Source: Georgenia subflava
Lineage (GTDB): Bacteria; Actinomycetota; Actinomycetes; Actinomycetales; Actinomycetaceae
Assembly: GCF_009193155.1 (NCBI RefSeq)
Contig: NZ_VUKD01000003.1
Span: 682,001 to 746,000, forward strand
DNA length: 64,000 nucleotides
Direction of reading: 5' to 3'
Below are positions 57,850 through 64,000 of this stretch, in pieces. Numbering within the stretch: the stretch's first letter is position 1; every line of letters starts with the position of its first letter. The notes under the pieces are model-generated. The model saw only the letters and a program-made list of their open reading frames with translations, ran no database searches and was not told the origin of the DNA. Both the position numbers and the translations under genes were made by a program.

Positions 57850-59622
57850 CTAGGAAGCGGCCGTTCCCGCGGCGTTCCCCGCAGCGCCCGGGGTGCTCGA
57901 CGGGTGCGCCGACCACCTGGCGGCCGCGCGTCGGCAGCGGGTCGCCTCCCGGGGACGGCCGGCCGCCTCGAAACCGGTCGCGGCGCGCTCGAGCAGACCG
58001 GCGACGACGGCGACGTCCCCTCCGTCGGCGTGGTCGAGGTGGGCCCGTGCCTCGAGCACGGCCGCGTGCCACGGCCCGCCGGTCCACATCCGCGAGACCC
58101 GCTCGGCGTCGGCGAGGTAGATCCGGCCGCGGGCCGTCTCACGGGTCTGGGCGCACACCCGCGCGGCCGCCACCCGCAACGCCATGGCGCACGGCTCGCA
58201 CATCGCCAGCTCGCCGATCTCCGCCTCGGCCTCGGCGAGCACGGCGGCGCCCTGTCCCGGTGGCGCGCTCTCGAGCAGACCGCCGTAGACGCACGGCAGG
58301 AGGTGCTCCGGGATCGCGCTGCGACGCGCCAGCCCGAGCGCCCGGCGGTGCGCGCGGCCGGCTGCGTCGTGGTCGTGCTGGCGGGCGGCCAGGTGAGCCA
58401 GGCGCGCCGCCGAGAGCGCACGACCGGTGATCGCGTCGGCCGGCCAGGACCGCTCGGCCACGGTCAGGTCGGCGTGCACGCGAGCCGGATCGTCGTCGGC
58501 GAGCAGTCCCGCCTCGCCGCGCAGCAGCAGCCCGAGCGCGCGGGCCTGCGGGGCAGCGAGCCGCTCGCCGTCGTCGATCATCTGCTCCGCGAGCCGGCCG
58601 ACGGCGTCGGTACCGTCCTGCTCACCGAGCGCGAACTCGCTCATGCACATGTTGGCGTCGAACAGGAACGGTGCGAGCTCCGGGGTGCTGGTGAGCGTGG
58701 CGAGGAACTCGCGCGCGAAGTCCTCCTGCCAGGAGCCGCGAGCGTAGGCGACCAGGCCGAGGATCTCGCTCGCCTCGGTCAGCTCCCCCGCCAGCCCGGC
58801 GTCCACGGCCAGCGCCCGCACCTCGAGCGCGGTCCGCTCGGCCTCGGCGAGGTCCGCCCGCTCGCGGTGCACCGCTGCCCAGACGAGCAGCGCCCGCGCC
58901 CGCTCCGCCGGCGTCGGGGCCGGCGCGGAGTCCATGGCCAGGACCTGCTCGTAGACGGCGACGGTCTCCCGTCCCGGTGAGATGCCCAGCTCGGTGCGCA
59001 ACGCGGTCCGCAGCTCGCCGAACTGCCGGATCGCGGCCGACCGGTCACCGTCGGCGAGGTGCGCGCGGATGATCTCGCGGTGCGCCCGCTCGTCCGTGGG
59101 GTCCTCGACGACGAGCCGGCCCCAGAGCCGTCCGCCGGCGAGGGTCCGGAGGTAGAGGGAGCGCAGGCGGTCCCGCTCGGCGTCGCACCACGGTGCGTAC
59201 GGGTCCTCGGGCAACAGGTCGCCCCCATAGAGCGCGGCGGCGGTCCGGCAGGCCGTCTCGTCCGCGTCGCGCAGGGCGGCGGTGGCCGCGGCCGTGAAGT
59301 CGGCGACGTCGGAGCGCACCCGGTGCCCCGGCGCCAGCGCCACCGAGCCGTCGGCCAGGACGACGCCGTCCGGTACGCCGAGCAGGCGGCGGGCGTGGAA
59401 GGCGGCCTTGCGGACCCTGGCCCCGCCGGTGTCGGGGTCGCCCTCGGGCCACAGGGCCTCCATCACCTGTTCCCTGGGCAGACGGTGGCGCGGGGCCAGG
59501 ACGAGGAGCTTGACGAGCTCGGTGGCCTTGCGCCGGTGCCACGCGGAGTCAGGGATCGGCCGCCCGCCGACGGTGACCGAGAAGTCACCGAGGAGGTGGA
59601 TGGAGAGCGGGACGCCGTCCAT
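57850..59622 (-). CDS. SARP/BTAD-type transcriptional regulator with TPR-like repeats
   Basis: A 590-residue regulator. Residues about 5-95 form an OmpR-like winged helix (SIHLLGDFSVTVGGRPIPDSAWHRRKATELVKLLVLAPRHRLPREQVMEALWPE), residues about 105-250 the bacterial transcriptional activation domain (YAPWCDAERDRLRSLYLRTL; ELRTALRTELGISPGRETVAVYEQV). The rest is Ala-rich helical repeat resembling TPRs, with a Cys pair in MCEPCAM. No NB-ARC ATPase is present. Such proteins activate neighbouring genes, here probably the DUF4242 gene 53 bases downstream. ATG at 59622; the upstream spacer is rich in repeats. Confidence 0.88.
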   Translation of the reverse strand: MDGVPLSIHLLGDFSVTVGGRPIPDSAWHRRKATELVKLLVLAPRHRLPREQVMEALWPEGDPDTGGARVRKAAFHARRLLGVPDGVVLADGSVALAPGHRVRSDVADFTAAATAALRDADETACRTAAALYGGDLLPEDPYAPWCDAERDRLRSLYLRTLAGGRLWGRLVVEDPTDERAHREIIRAHLADGDRSAAIRQFGELRTALRTELGISPGRETVAVYEQVLAMDSAPAPTPAERARALLVWAAVHRERADLAEAERTALEVRALAVDAGLAGELTEASEILGLVAYARGSWQEDFAREFLATLTSTPELAPFLFDANMCMSEFALGEQDGTDAVGRLAEQMIDDGERLAAPQARALGLLLRGEAGLLADDDPARVHADLTVAERSWPADAITGRALSAARLAHLAARQHDHDAAGRAHRRALGLARRSAIPEHLLPCVYGGLLESAPPGQGAAVLAEAEAEIGELAMCEPCAMALRVAAARVCAQTRETARGRIYLADAERVSRMWTGGPWHAAVLEARAHLDHADGGDVAVVAGLLERAATGFEAAGRPREATRCRRAAARWSAHPSSTPGAAGNAAGTAAS

Positions 59623-59718
59623 CTACCGACGATAGCAACGCCCACCCGGGCGACCGAGGCGCCCACGAGATCGAAGAGAACGGCGTACGCCGGGCCGGAG
59701 GGAGCCGGGTCACGCGAT

Positions 59719-59759
59719 GCCGAAGGGTTCGTACCGATATCCGGTACAAACCCTTCGGC
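59719..59759. repeat. 17-bp hairpin between divergent regulator and YCII genes
   Basis: Arms GCCGAAGGGTTCGTACC (59719-59735) and its complement at 59743-59759 match at 16 of 17 positions (the mismatch becomes G-U in one RNA strand), around the 7-base loop GATATCC. The setting between two start sites argues against an ordinary terminator; it may be a dispersed palindromic element or an operator. Confidence 0.85.
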
Positions 59760-59865
59760 TCGGTCGCGGGGCCTGGGCGTCAGAGGACGGTGCCCGAGCC
59801 CACGTCGGCTGCCGTCAGGCGGCCGCGAGTCGCCAGCTGCCCCGCAGTCCGGCGCCAAGCACCCA

Positions 59866-59965
59866 CGGGTCCACCGGCAGGCGCACGCCAGACCCCCGTC
59901 AGGCGCCCGCGAGACCACCGGCAGGCGTCTGCGAGACCCCCGGTCAGGCGCCCACGGGACCGCCG
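59866..59965. repeat. Degenerate 22-23-base tandem repeat
   Basis: The core CAGGCG recurs at 59878, 59900, 59922 and 59945 inside units that also share CC(A/C)CGG before it and (G/C)CGAGACC or a close relative after it. An isolated core at 59816 lies further left. Confidence 0.7.
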
Positions 59966-60180
59966 GCGCACGCCGGGGGGCGCCGCGAGCTCGGGGCCAG
60001 AAAGGCGTTGTCGGGGGTCGCGCGGGCGTGCTTGGCTCGACCATGTCGCCAAATGACTCGACCTGGGCGCCGACGGCCATCTGAGGTCGGCCGCGGGTCG
60101 ATGTCGATCCGGCGCTCCCCCGTTCAACGGATGGGTAGAGGGACGCACCCGGCGCCCTTGAGGAACGAAGGAGAAACATC

Positions 60181-60603
60181 GTGAAGTACATGCTGATCAT
60201 GCGCTCGACCGACGCTGCCATCGAGGCCTCCAAGACCATGGACGTCGAGGAGCTGCTCAACGCGATGGGGGCGTTCAACGAGACGATGATCAAGGCCGGC
60301 GTGATGCTCGCGGGCGAGGGGCTCTCCGACCCCGACGAGGGCTTCGTCGTCGACTTCGACTCCGAGACCCCGATCGTGACCGACGGTCCCTACGGGGAGA
60401 CGCACGAGCTCTTCAACGGCTTCTGGATCATCGAGGTCTCGAGCAAGGAGGAGGCTGCTCAGTGGGCGAGCCGCGCCCCTCTGGGACCGGGCACCAAGCT
60501 CGAGGTGCGCCGCGTGACCGACGAGTCCGACTTCGCGGACTACAGCGACAACGAGTACATCAAGAAGGAGGCACAGTGGCGCGAGCAGCTGGCCACCGAG
60601 TGA
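60181..60603 (+). CDS. YCII/DGPF-domain protein
   Basis: A 140-residue YCII-fold (dimeric alpha/beta barrel) protein. It starts MKYMLIMRSTDAA and carries TDGPYGETHELFNGFWIIEVSSKEEAAQWASRAPL, the segment that gives DGPF proteins their name. The function is unknown; in actinobacteria such genes accompany sigma factors of the ECF42 group and can be among their targets. GTG start with AAGGAG about 8 bases upstream. The partner sigma gene follows after 103 bases of repeats on the same strand. Confidence 0.92.
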   Translation: MKYMLIMRSTDAAIEASKTMDVEELLNAMGAFNETMIKAGVMLAGEGLSDPDEGFVVDFDSETPIVTDGPYGETHELFNGFWIIEVSSKEEAAQWASRAPLGPGTKLEVRRVTDESDFADYSDNEYIKKEAQWREQLATE

Positions 60604-60730
60604 GGCGTGCTCCCCGGGCGCGTGGCGGTGAGCGGCGTGCTCCCCGGCGCGTGGCGGCGAGCGTGCTCCCCGGGCGCGTGGCAGTGAGCGGCACGCTCCC
60701 GGGCACGTGGCGGTGAGCGGCGTGCCCGAC
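60604..60730. repeat. 28-30-base repeats running into the ECF42 gene start
   Basis: Four degenerate units related to GTGGCGGTGAGCGGCGTGCT, each preceded by CCCCGGGCGC or close variants, fill the spacer between YCII and the sigma gene. The final unit overlaps the first codons (GTGGCGGTGAGCGGCGTG) of the sigma frame, so each unit carries possible GTG starts. Confidence 0.8.
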
Positions 60731-61957
60731 GTCCGGCGCACCGTCGACGCCGTCTGGCGGATCGAGAGCGCTCGCATCGTGTCGACGCTGACCCGTATGA
60801 CCGGCGACGTCGGCCTGGCGGAGGACCTCGCCCAGGACGCTCTGGTCGAGGCCCTCGCCCGGTGGCCGGAGTCGGGCGTCCCGCGCAACGCGGGCGCCTG
60901 GCTCACGGCCGTCGCGAAGCGCAGGGCGATCGACGGGTGGCGGCGCCGGGACCGGCTCGACGAGCGCTACCGGGCCATGGCGCACGACCTCTCCGAGACG
61001 ACGGACGACGAGTGGCAGCCGATAGACGACGACGTGCTGCGGCTCGTCTTCACCGCCTGCCACCCGGTGCTGTCCCGCGAGGCGCAGGTCGCCCTGACCC
61101 TGCGGGTCGTGGCCGGTCTCACCACCGAGGAGATCGCGCGCATGCTGCTCGTGCCGGTCCCGACGGTGCAGCAGCGGATCGTCCGCGCCAAGCGGACCCT
61201 CTCCGCCGCGCGGGTGCCGTTCGAGCCTCCTGACCCGACCGAGTGGACCGACAGGCTCGGCGCGGTGCTGGGCGTGGTCTACCTGATCTTCACCGAGGGG
61301 TACGCCGCGACCTCGGGCGACCGGTGGATCCGGCCCGACCTCGCCCACGAGGCCCTGCGGCTCGGTCGGGTGCTGGCGGGGCTGCTGCCGCGCGAGCCGG
61401 AGGTGCACGGGCTCGTGGCCCTGATGGAGCTCCAGGCGTCCCGGTTCGCCGCGCGCGTCGCCCCGGACGGCTCCCCGGTCCTGCTCGGCGACCAGGACCG
61501 CTCCCGCTGGGACCGTGCCCGGATCGGCCGGGGCCGCGCCGCGCTGGACCGCGCGGACGCCGTGGGCCGCGGTCGCGGCAGCTACGGCTTGCAGGCGGCG
61601 ATCGCCGAGTGCCACGCGGTGGCGCCCAGCGTCGAGGAGACCGACTGGGAGCGGATCGTGCTGCTCTACGAGGCGCTCGGCCGGCTGGCGCCGAGCCCCG
61701 TGGTCGAGCTCAACCGGGCGGTCGCGGTCTCCATGGCGTCCGGCCCGGCCCACGCCCTGCCGATCGTCGACCGGCTGACCGAGGACGGCGCGCTGCGCGG
61801 CTCGCACCTGCTGCCGAGCGTCCGCGGCGAGCTGCTCGCCCGCCTCGGCCGCACGGACGAGGCGCGGTCGGAGCTGGTCACCGCGGCAGGCCTGGCCGCC
61901 AACGCGCGCGAGCAGGCGGTGCTGCGGGCGAAGGCCGCCGCTCTGCGACCTCTGTGA
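60707..61957 (+). CDS. ECF42-type sigma factor with C-terminal extension
   Basis: A 416-residue sigma factor. Region 2 (VDAVWRIESARIVSTLTRMTGDVGLAEDLAQDALVEALARWP) and region 4 (TLRVVAGLTTEEIARMLLVPVPTVQQRIVRAKRTL) lie in the first 170 residues. A helical C-terminal extension follows with LIFTEGYAATSGDRWIRPDLAHEALRLGRVL, AIAECHAVAPSVEETDW and VELNRAVAVSMASGPAHAL. This is the layout of the ECF42 group, which works without an anti-sigma factor and is paired with DGPF proteins, as here. Alternative GTG starts at 60713 and 60722 exist because the start lies in a repeat; the conserved part begins at VRRTVDAVW. Confidence 0.9.
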   Translation: MAVSGVPDVRRTVDAVWRIESARIVSTLTRMTGDVGLAEDLAQDALVEALARWPESGVPRNAGAWLTAVAKRRAIDGWRRRDRLDERYRAMAHDLSETTDDEWQPIDDDVLRLVFTACHPVLSREAQVALTLRVVAGLTTEEIARMLLVPVPTVQQRIVRAKRTLSAARVPFEPPDPTEWTDRLGAVLGVVYLIFTEGYAATSGDRWIRPDLAHEALRLGRVLAGLLPREPEVHGLVALMELQASRFAARVAPDGSPVLLGDQDRSRWDRARIGRGRAALDRADAVGRGRGSYGLQAAIAECHAVAPSVEETDWERIVLLYEALGRLAPSPVVELNRAVAVSMASGPAHALPIVDRLTEDGALRGSHLLPSVRGELLARLGRTDEARSELVTAAGLAANAREQAVLRAKAAALRPL

Positions 61958-62024
61958 CCGACGGCCGGACGTCGGGACACCGGACACCGGACACTGCAGG
62001 GCGCGACGCCGGGGCCCACGCGGG

Positions 62025-62654
62025 TCAGGAGGCGTCGGGCACGAGCTGGGCGACGAGCTCGGCGCGTGCGGGGACCCGGTTGCGCACGTCGAACGCGGCC
62101 GTCGCCCGCTCTACCGCCCCGCGGAACTCCACGGCCTCCGACTCGTCCAGGCTGTCGATGACGGCGTCGACGAGCCGGTAGCGCAGCGCCTCGGCCTGGT
62201 GGATCAGCACGGTGCCGGACTCGCTCACGTGCACCAGGGCCGGCTCTCCGGACCGCGGGGCCCGGGCGTCGTGGTGCCTGCCGAGCAGCCCGCGCGCCAC
62301 GAGGCCCTCGACGGTGGCGGCCGCGGCCGCCTCGGTCTGGCCGGTGCTGCGGGCCACGGAACGCGGGTGGTCGGCACCGTCGGCGACCGCACCCAGGGCC
62401 TGCAGCTCGCCGTGGCGGACGCCGGTGAGCCTCTCGATCGCGCCGAAGACGTGCTCGTGCGAACGGGTCATCGCCGTCATCTCGTCGACGAGCTCCAGGG
62501 TCTCGGCCAGGTCGGACCGGGGCTCGGTGCCCCGAACCAGACGCCGGGTGTGCTGCGCCGCCACGGCAGGTGTCTCGACGGCGGTTCCGGGGTCGGGGTC
62601 CTGCGCTGCGTTGCTCACACTTGTCCAACGCATGCGCATTCGTGACTGTTCCAT
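62025..62654 (-). CDS. MarR-like regulator
   Basis: About 209 residues with a winged-helix of the MarR kind: EHVFGAIERLTGVRHGELQALGAVADGADHPRSVARSTGQTEAAAAATVEGLVARGLLGRHHDARAPRSGEPALVHVSESG. The C-terminal helices would dimerise. It has a Pro/Thr-rich N-terminus of about 50 residues. Starts at 62654, 62639 and 62633 are all possible and none has a good ribosome site; the overlapping palindromes CGCATGCG and ATGCGCAT at 62630-62639 may be its own operator or chance. It converges on the sigma factor and follows the VKOR gene, 70 bases away, on the same strand. Confidence 0.75.
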   Translation of the reverse strand: MEQSRMRMRWTSVSNAAQDPDPGTAVETPAVAAQHTRRLVRGTEPRSDLAETLELVDEMTAMTRSHEHVFGAIERLTGVRHGELQALGAVADGADHPRSVARSTGQTEAAAAATVEGLVARGLLGRHHDARAPRSGEPALVHVSESGTVLIHQAEALRYRLVDAVIDSLDESEAVEFRGAVERATAAFDVRNRVPARAELVAQLVPDAS

Positions 62655-62724
62655 GATCCGCGGCTCGACGGTGGACAGGATGACATCGAGCCCTGACACC
62701 CGCGACCGGCGCACCGTTCGGGGC

Positions 62725-63375
62725 TCAGAACAGCGCGGCCTGGTACTTCAGCAGGATGGCCGCCGCCAGCACGACGAACAGGACTGCCTCGAGGGCGTAG
62801 TCCACGCCCATGCGCAGCCACGACGAGATCCGCTCGTGCAGCACGGGCGGCAGGCCGAAGGCGTTCTCCATCAGGTTCACGCGGAGCAGGGAGACGAAGA
62901 CCGTCGTCGTGGAGACCGTGATGAGCAGGCACCACGGGCACAGCGACCCGATGACGAGGTAGGACTGGGCGAAGAGCCAGTAGGCGAGGACGAGGCCGGC
63001 GAGGTAGACGACCTGGGCCGCGTTCATGAACCAGCGCGGGAAGCGCACCCCGCCGAGCGAGGCGACCGCCAGGGTGATGACGACCGGTTCGGCGACGAGG
63101 CCGAGGAAGGCGTTGGGGAAGCCCAGCAGGCTCGCCTGCCACGCCTGGGCGACGGTCCCGCAGGAGATCGCCTCGTTGATGTTGCAGCTCAGGGCGACGC
63201 CGGGGTCGGCGGCCAGGCGCACCGCGTCCACCGACAGCACCAGCGAGGCGACCAGGCTCAGCAGCGACGACACCAGCATCACGGCGAAGGCGCCGCGGTG
63301 CCGGGCACGTGCGGGCGGACGCTCGACGTCGTCGGTGTCGGGCGGTGCGAGCACGACGGCGGCTGGTGCGTTCAT
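62725..63375 (-). CDS. Vitamin K epoxide reductase-family protein (second copy)
   Basis: A 216-residue VKOR homologue with five membrane helices. The loop cysteines are in LSCNINEAISCGTVAQAWQASLLGFPNAFLG and the quinone-site pair in SLCPWCLLITVSTTTVF. Menaquinone-linked enzymes of this type reoxidise extracytoplasmic thiol oxidases. It differs from the copy at 13192-13971 in lacking a long acidic N-terminus and in having a longer C-terminal tail helix (YALEAVLFVVLAAAILLKY). ATG at 63375. It is followed by the MarR-like gene. No DsbA-like partner is seen in the window. Confidence 0.9.
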   Translation of the reverse strand: MNAPAAVVLAPPDTDDVERPPARARHRGAFAVMLVSSLLSLVASLVLSVDAVRLAADPGVALSCNINEAISCGTVAQAWQASLLGFPNAFLGLVAEPVVITLAVASLGGVRFPRWFMNAAQVVYLAGLVLAYWLFAQSYLVIGSLCPWCLLITVSTTTVFVSLLRVNLMENAFGLPPVLHERISSWLRMGVDYALEAVLFVVLAAAILLKYQAALF

Positions 63376-63510
63376 GGGCGGCGTCCCGGAGCGAGATGGT
63401 CACCGCCGGCAGCCGGCGGCAGGGCGGCGTGCGTGCCCCGTCCTGCATCGTCGCGCGCACGACCGGCCCGGGGCGCGGGACGAAGGTCCCGGCCTGCACG
63501 CCGGCGGCCG

Positions 63511-63598
63511 GACAGGCCGGCACACCGCCCGGTAGACAGGCCGGCACACAGACGTCCGGACCCACCGACGTCCGGGCGCCCACCGACGCCCGGACCGA
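63511..63598. repeat. Short repeats in the spacer left of the final gene
   Basis: GACAGGCCGGCACAC occurs at 63511-63525 and 63535-63549, 24 bases apart. Next to it CCACCGACG recurs at 63562 and 63580. The whole spacer 63376-63606 (231 bases) contains no supported gene. Confidence 0.7.
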
Positions 63599-63606
63599 CG
63601 ACGGCC

Positions 63607-64000
63607 CTACCCGACGGCGGAGCCCCCGACCGCCTCGCGCGCCGCCTCCTCCACGTCCAGCCGCGCCCCGTCCTGGAGGTCCTGCGCCCACCGGGCGGCG
63701 TCGCTGCCGTTGCGGACGAGCTCGACCTGCTCCTGAAGGTACGCCTCGTCGGGTGCGGTCATCGCGAACTCGGCGCGCCTGCGCATCGCCCCGGCGGCCC
63801 CGAGGAGCCGGGCGGCACGGCGGGCCTCTCCCCGCCGGGCGGCGAGCGCGCAGGCGATCTCCAGCACGTCCACCGTCAGCTCGACGTCGCCGAGCGCGAC
63901 GACGGCAGGGCCGTGCTCGGCCAGGGTCTGCGCCACCTCCTCGAGCCGCCCGGCCCGCAGCAGCGCCGTCGCGATGTTCACGTGGTCGGCCGCCGTGCCC
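63607..64000 (-). CDS. C-terminal part of a regulator with helical repeats (cut by window edge)
   Basis: The frame is open to the right edge of the window, so only the last 130 or so residues are seen. They are helical and Ala/Arg-rich: VNIATALLRAGRLEEVAQTLAEHGPAVVALGDVELTVDVLEIACALAARRGEARRAARLLGAAGAMRRR. This resembles the C-terminal TPR-like end of LuxR- or SARP-type ATPase regulators (the ARLLGAA...R segment is typical). No DNA-binding part is inside the window, so the class is inferred. An in-frame GTG near 63981 is not taken as the start because the reading frame continues. Confidence 0.6.
   Translation of the reverse strand, partial: GTAADHVNIATALLRAGRLEEVAQTLAEHGPAVVALGDVELTVDVLEIACALAARRGEARRAARLLGAAGAMRRRAEFAMTAPDEAYLQEQVELVRNGSDAARWAQDLQDGARLDVEEAAREAVGGSAVG

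Larger units (their letters stand above)
59623..60180. other. 558-base spacer with hairpin and minisatellite
   Basis: The region lies between the divergent BTAD and YCII genes and has no supported gene. It contains a striking hairpin at 59719-59759 and a 22-23-base repeat at about 59866-59965. The YCII ribosome site AAGGAG is at its right end. Confidence 0.6.

Noticed and set aside
55377-58421. Minus-strand frame of over a thousand codons leading into ogt
   Set aside because: It crosses the sigma factor, lpd and BTAD genes out of frame and is compositionally random; the ATGA overlap at 55373-55376 sets the ogt start.
59780-60148. Short frames in the spacer between BTAD and YCII genes
   Set aside because: They arise from the minisatellite, lack ribosome sites and give Arg/Pro-rich sequence on both strands.
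1-64000. tRNA or rRNA genes, insertion sequences and attachment sites
   Set aside because: No T-loop GGTTCGANNCC context with matching stems, no rRNA-like stretch, no transposase or integrase and no terminal inverted repeats were found.

Overview
The window looks like chromosome of a very high-GC actinobacterium, most likely a member of the Micrococcales (Cellulomonadaceae or a related family). The grounds are codon use rich in G/C at third positions, many GTG starts, dense GTGA/ATGA start-stop overlaps, several genes that appear to be transcribed without a leader, an OleBC fusion of the actinobacterial type, and actinobacterial families such as VKOR, DUF222-HNH, Ddn-like nitroreductases and SARP/BTAD regulators. 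I see no rRNA, tRNA, CRISPR array, insertion sequence or prophage, so it reads as ordinary chromosome carrying several compact operons.

Region 1 (1-10.9 kb): dps, a MarR gene, then a hexuronate locus. It comprises a TRAP transporter (dctP-dctQ-dctM), uxaC and a fructuronate/tagaturonate reductase, a LacI-type regulator and a GPH-family symporter. Inverted repeats built on GGCAA..TTGCC sit in front of dctP, uxaC and between lacI and the symporter, which suggests one local regulon. Region 2 (10.9-25.2 kb): larE-larB for the nickel-pincer cofactor, a HIT protein, a VKOR, a membrane metallophosphoesterase, a GCS2-type ligase, an amidohydrolase, a glutathionyl-hydroquinone-reductase-like protein, a large lipoprotein, a FUSC membrane protein and a thioredoxin-like protein. 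Region 3 (25.3-37.6 kb): a DUF222-HNH protein with a 10-residue repeat, a phosphomannomutase-like HAD hydrolase, an aldo/keto reductase, the olefin operon oleA-oleBC-oleD, and a primase-polymerase facing an ATP-dependent DNA ligase, an arrangement also seen for mycobacterial PrimC/LigC.

Region 4 (37.9-49.8 kb): an NSS importer with its small subunit facing away from a MetE-like methyltransferase, then a six-gene operon with overlapping ends: three glycosyltransferases, an ABC exporter and two APH-fold kinases. This operon is the least explained system here and may make and export an unknown glycoconjugate. Region 5 (50-57.4 kb): deoD, an F420-type nitroreductase, an unknown protein, a TetR regulator, and a four-gene operon in which an ECF sigma factor leads ogt, tag and alkA, each joined by a 4-base overlap. 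That operon looks like an alkylation-repair regulon run by a sigma factor instead of Ada. It is followed by lpd. Region 6 (57.5-64 kb): a BTAD regulator with a DUF4242 protein, a DGPF/YCII protein with its ECF42-type sigma factor, a MarR-like regulator, a second VKOR and the C-terminal part of another regulator cut by the window edge.

A recurrent oddity is the number of short GC-rich tandem repeats in the spacers, with periods of 22-24 bases at five places, 34 bases after oleD and 7 bases at 25.2 kb. Intrinsic-terminator-like hairpins without U tracts occur after dps, dctM, dctP and the reductase gene.
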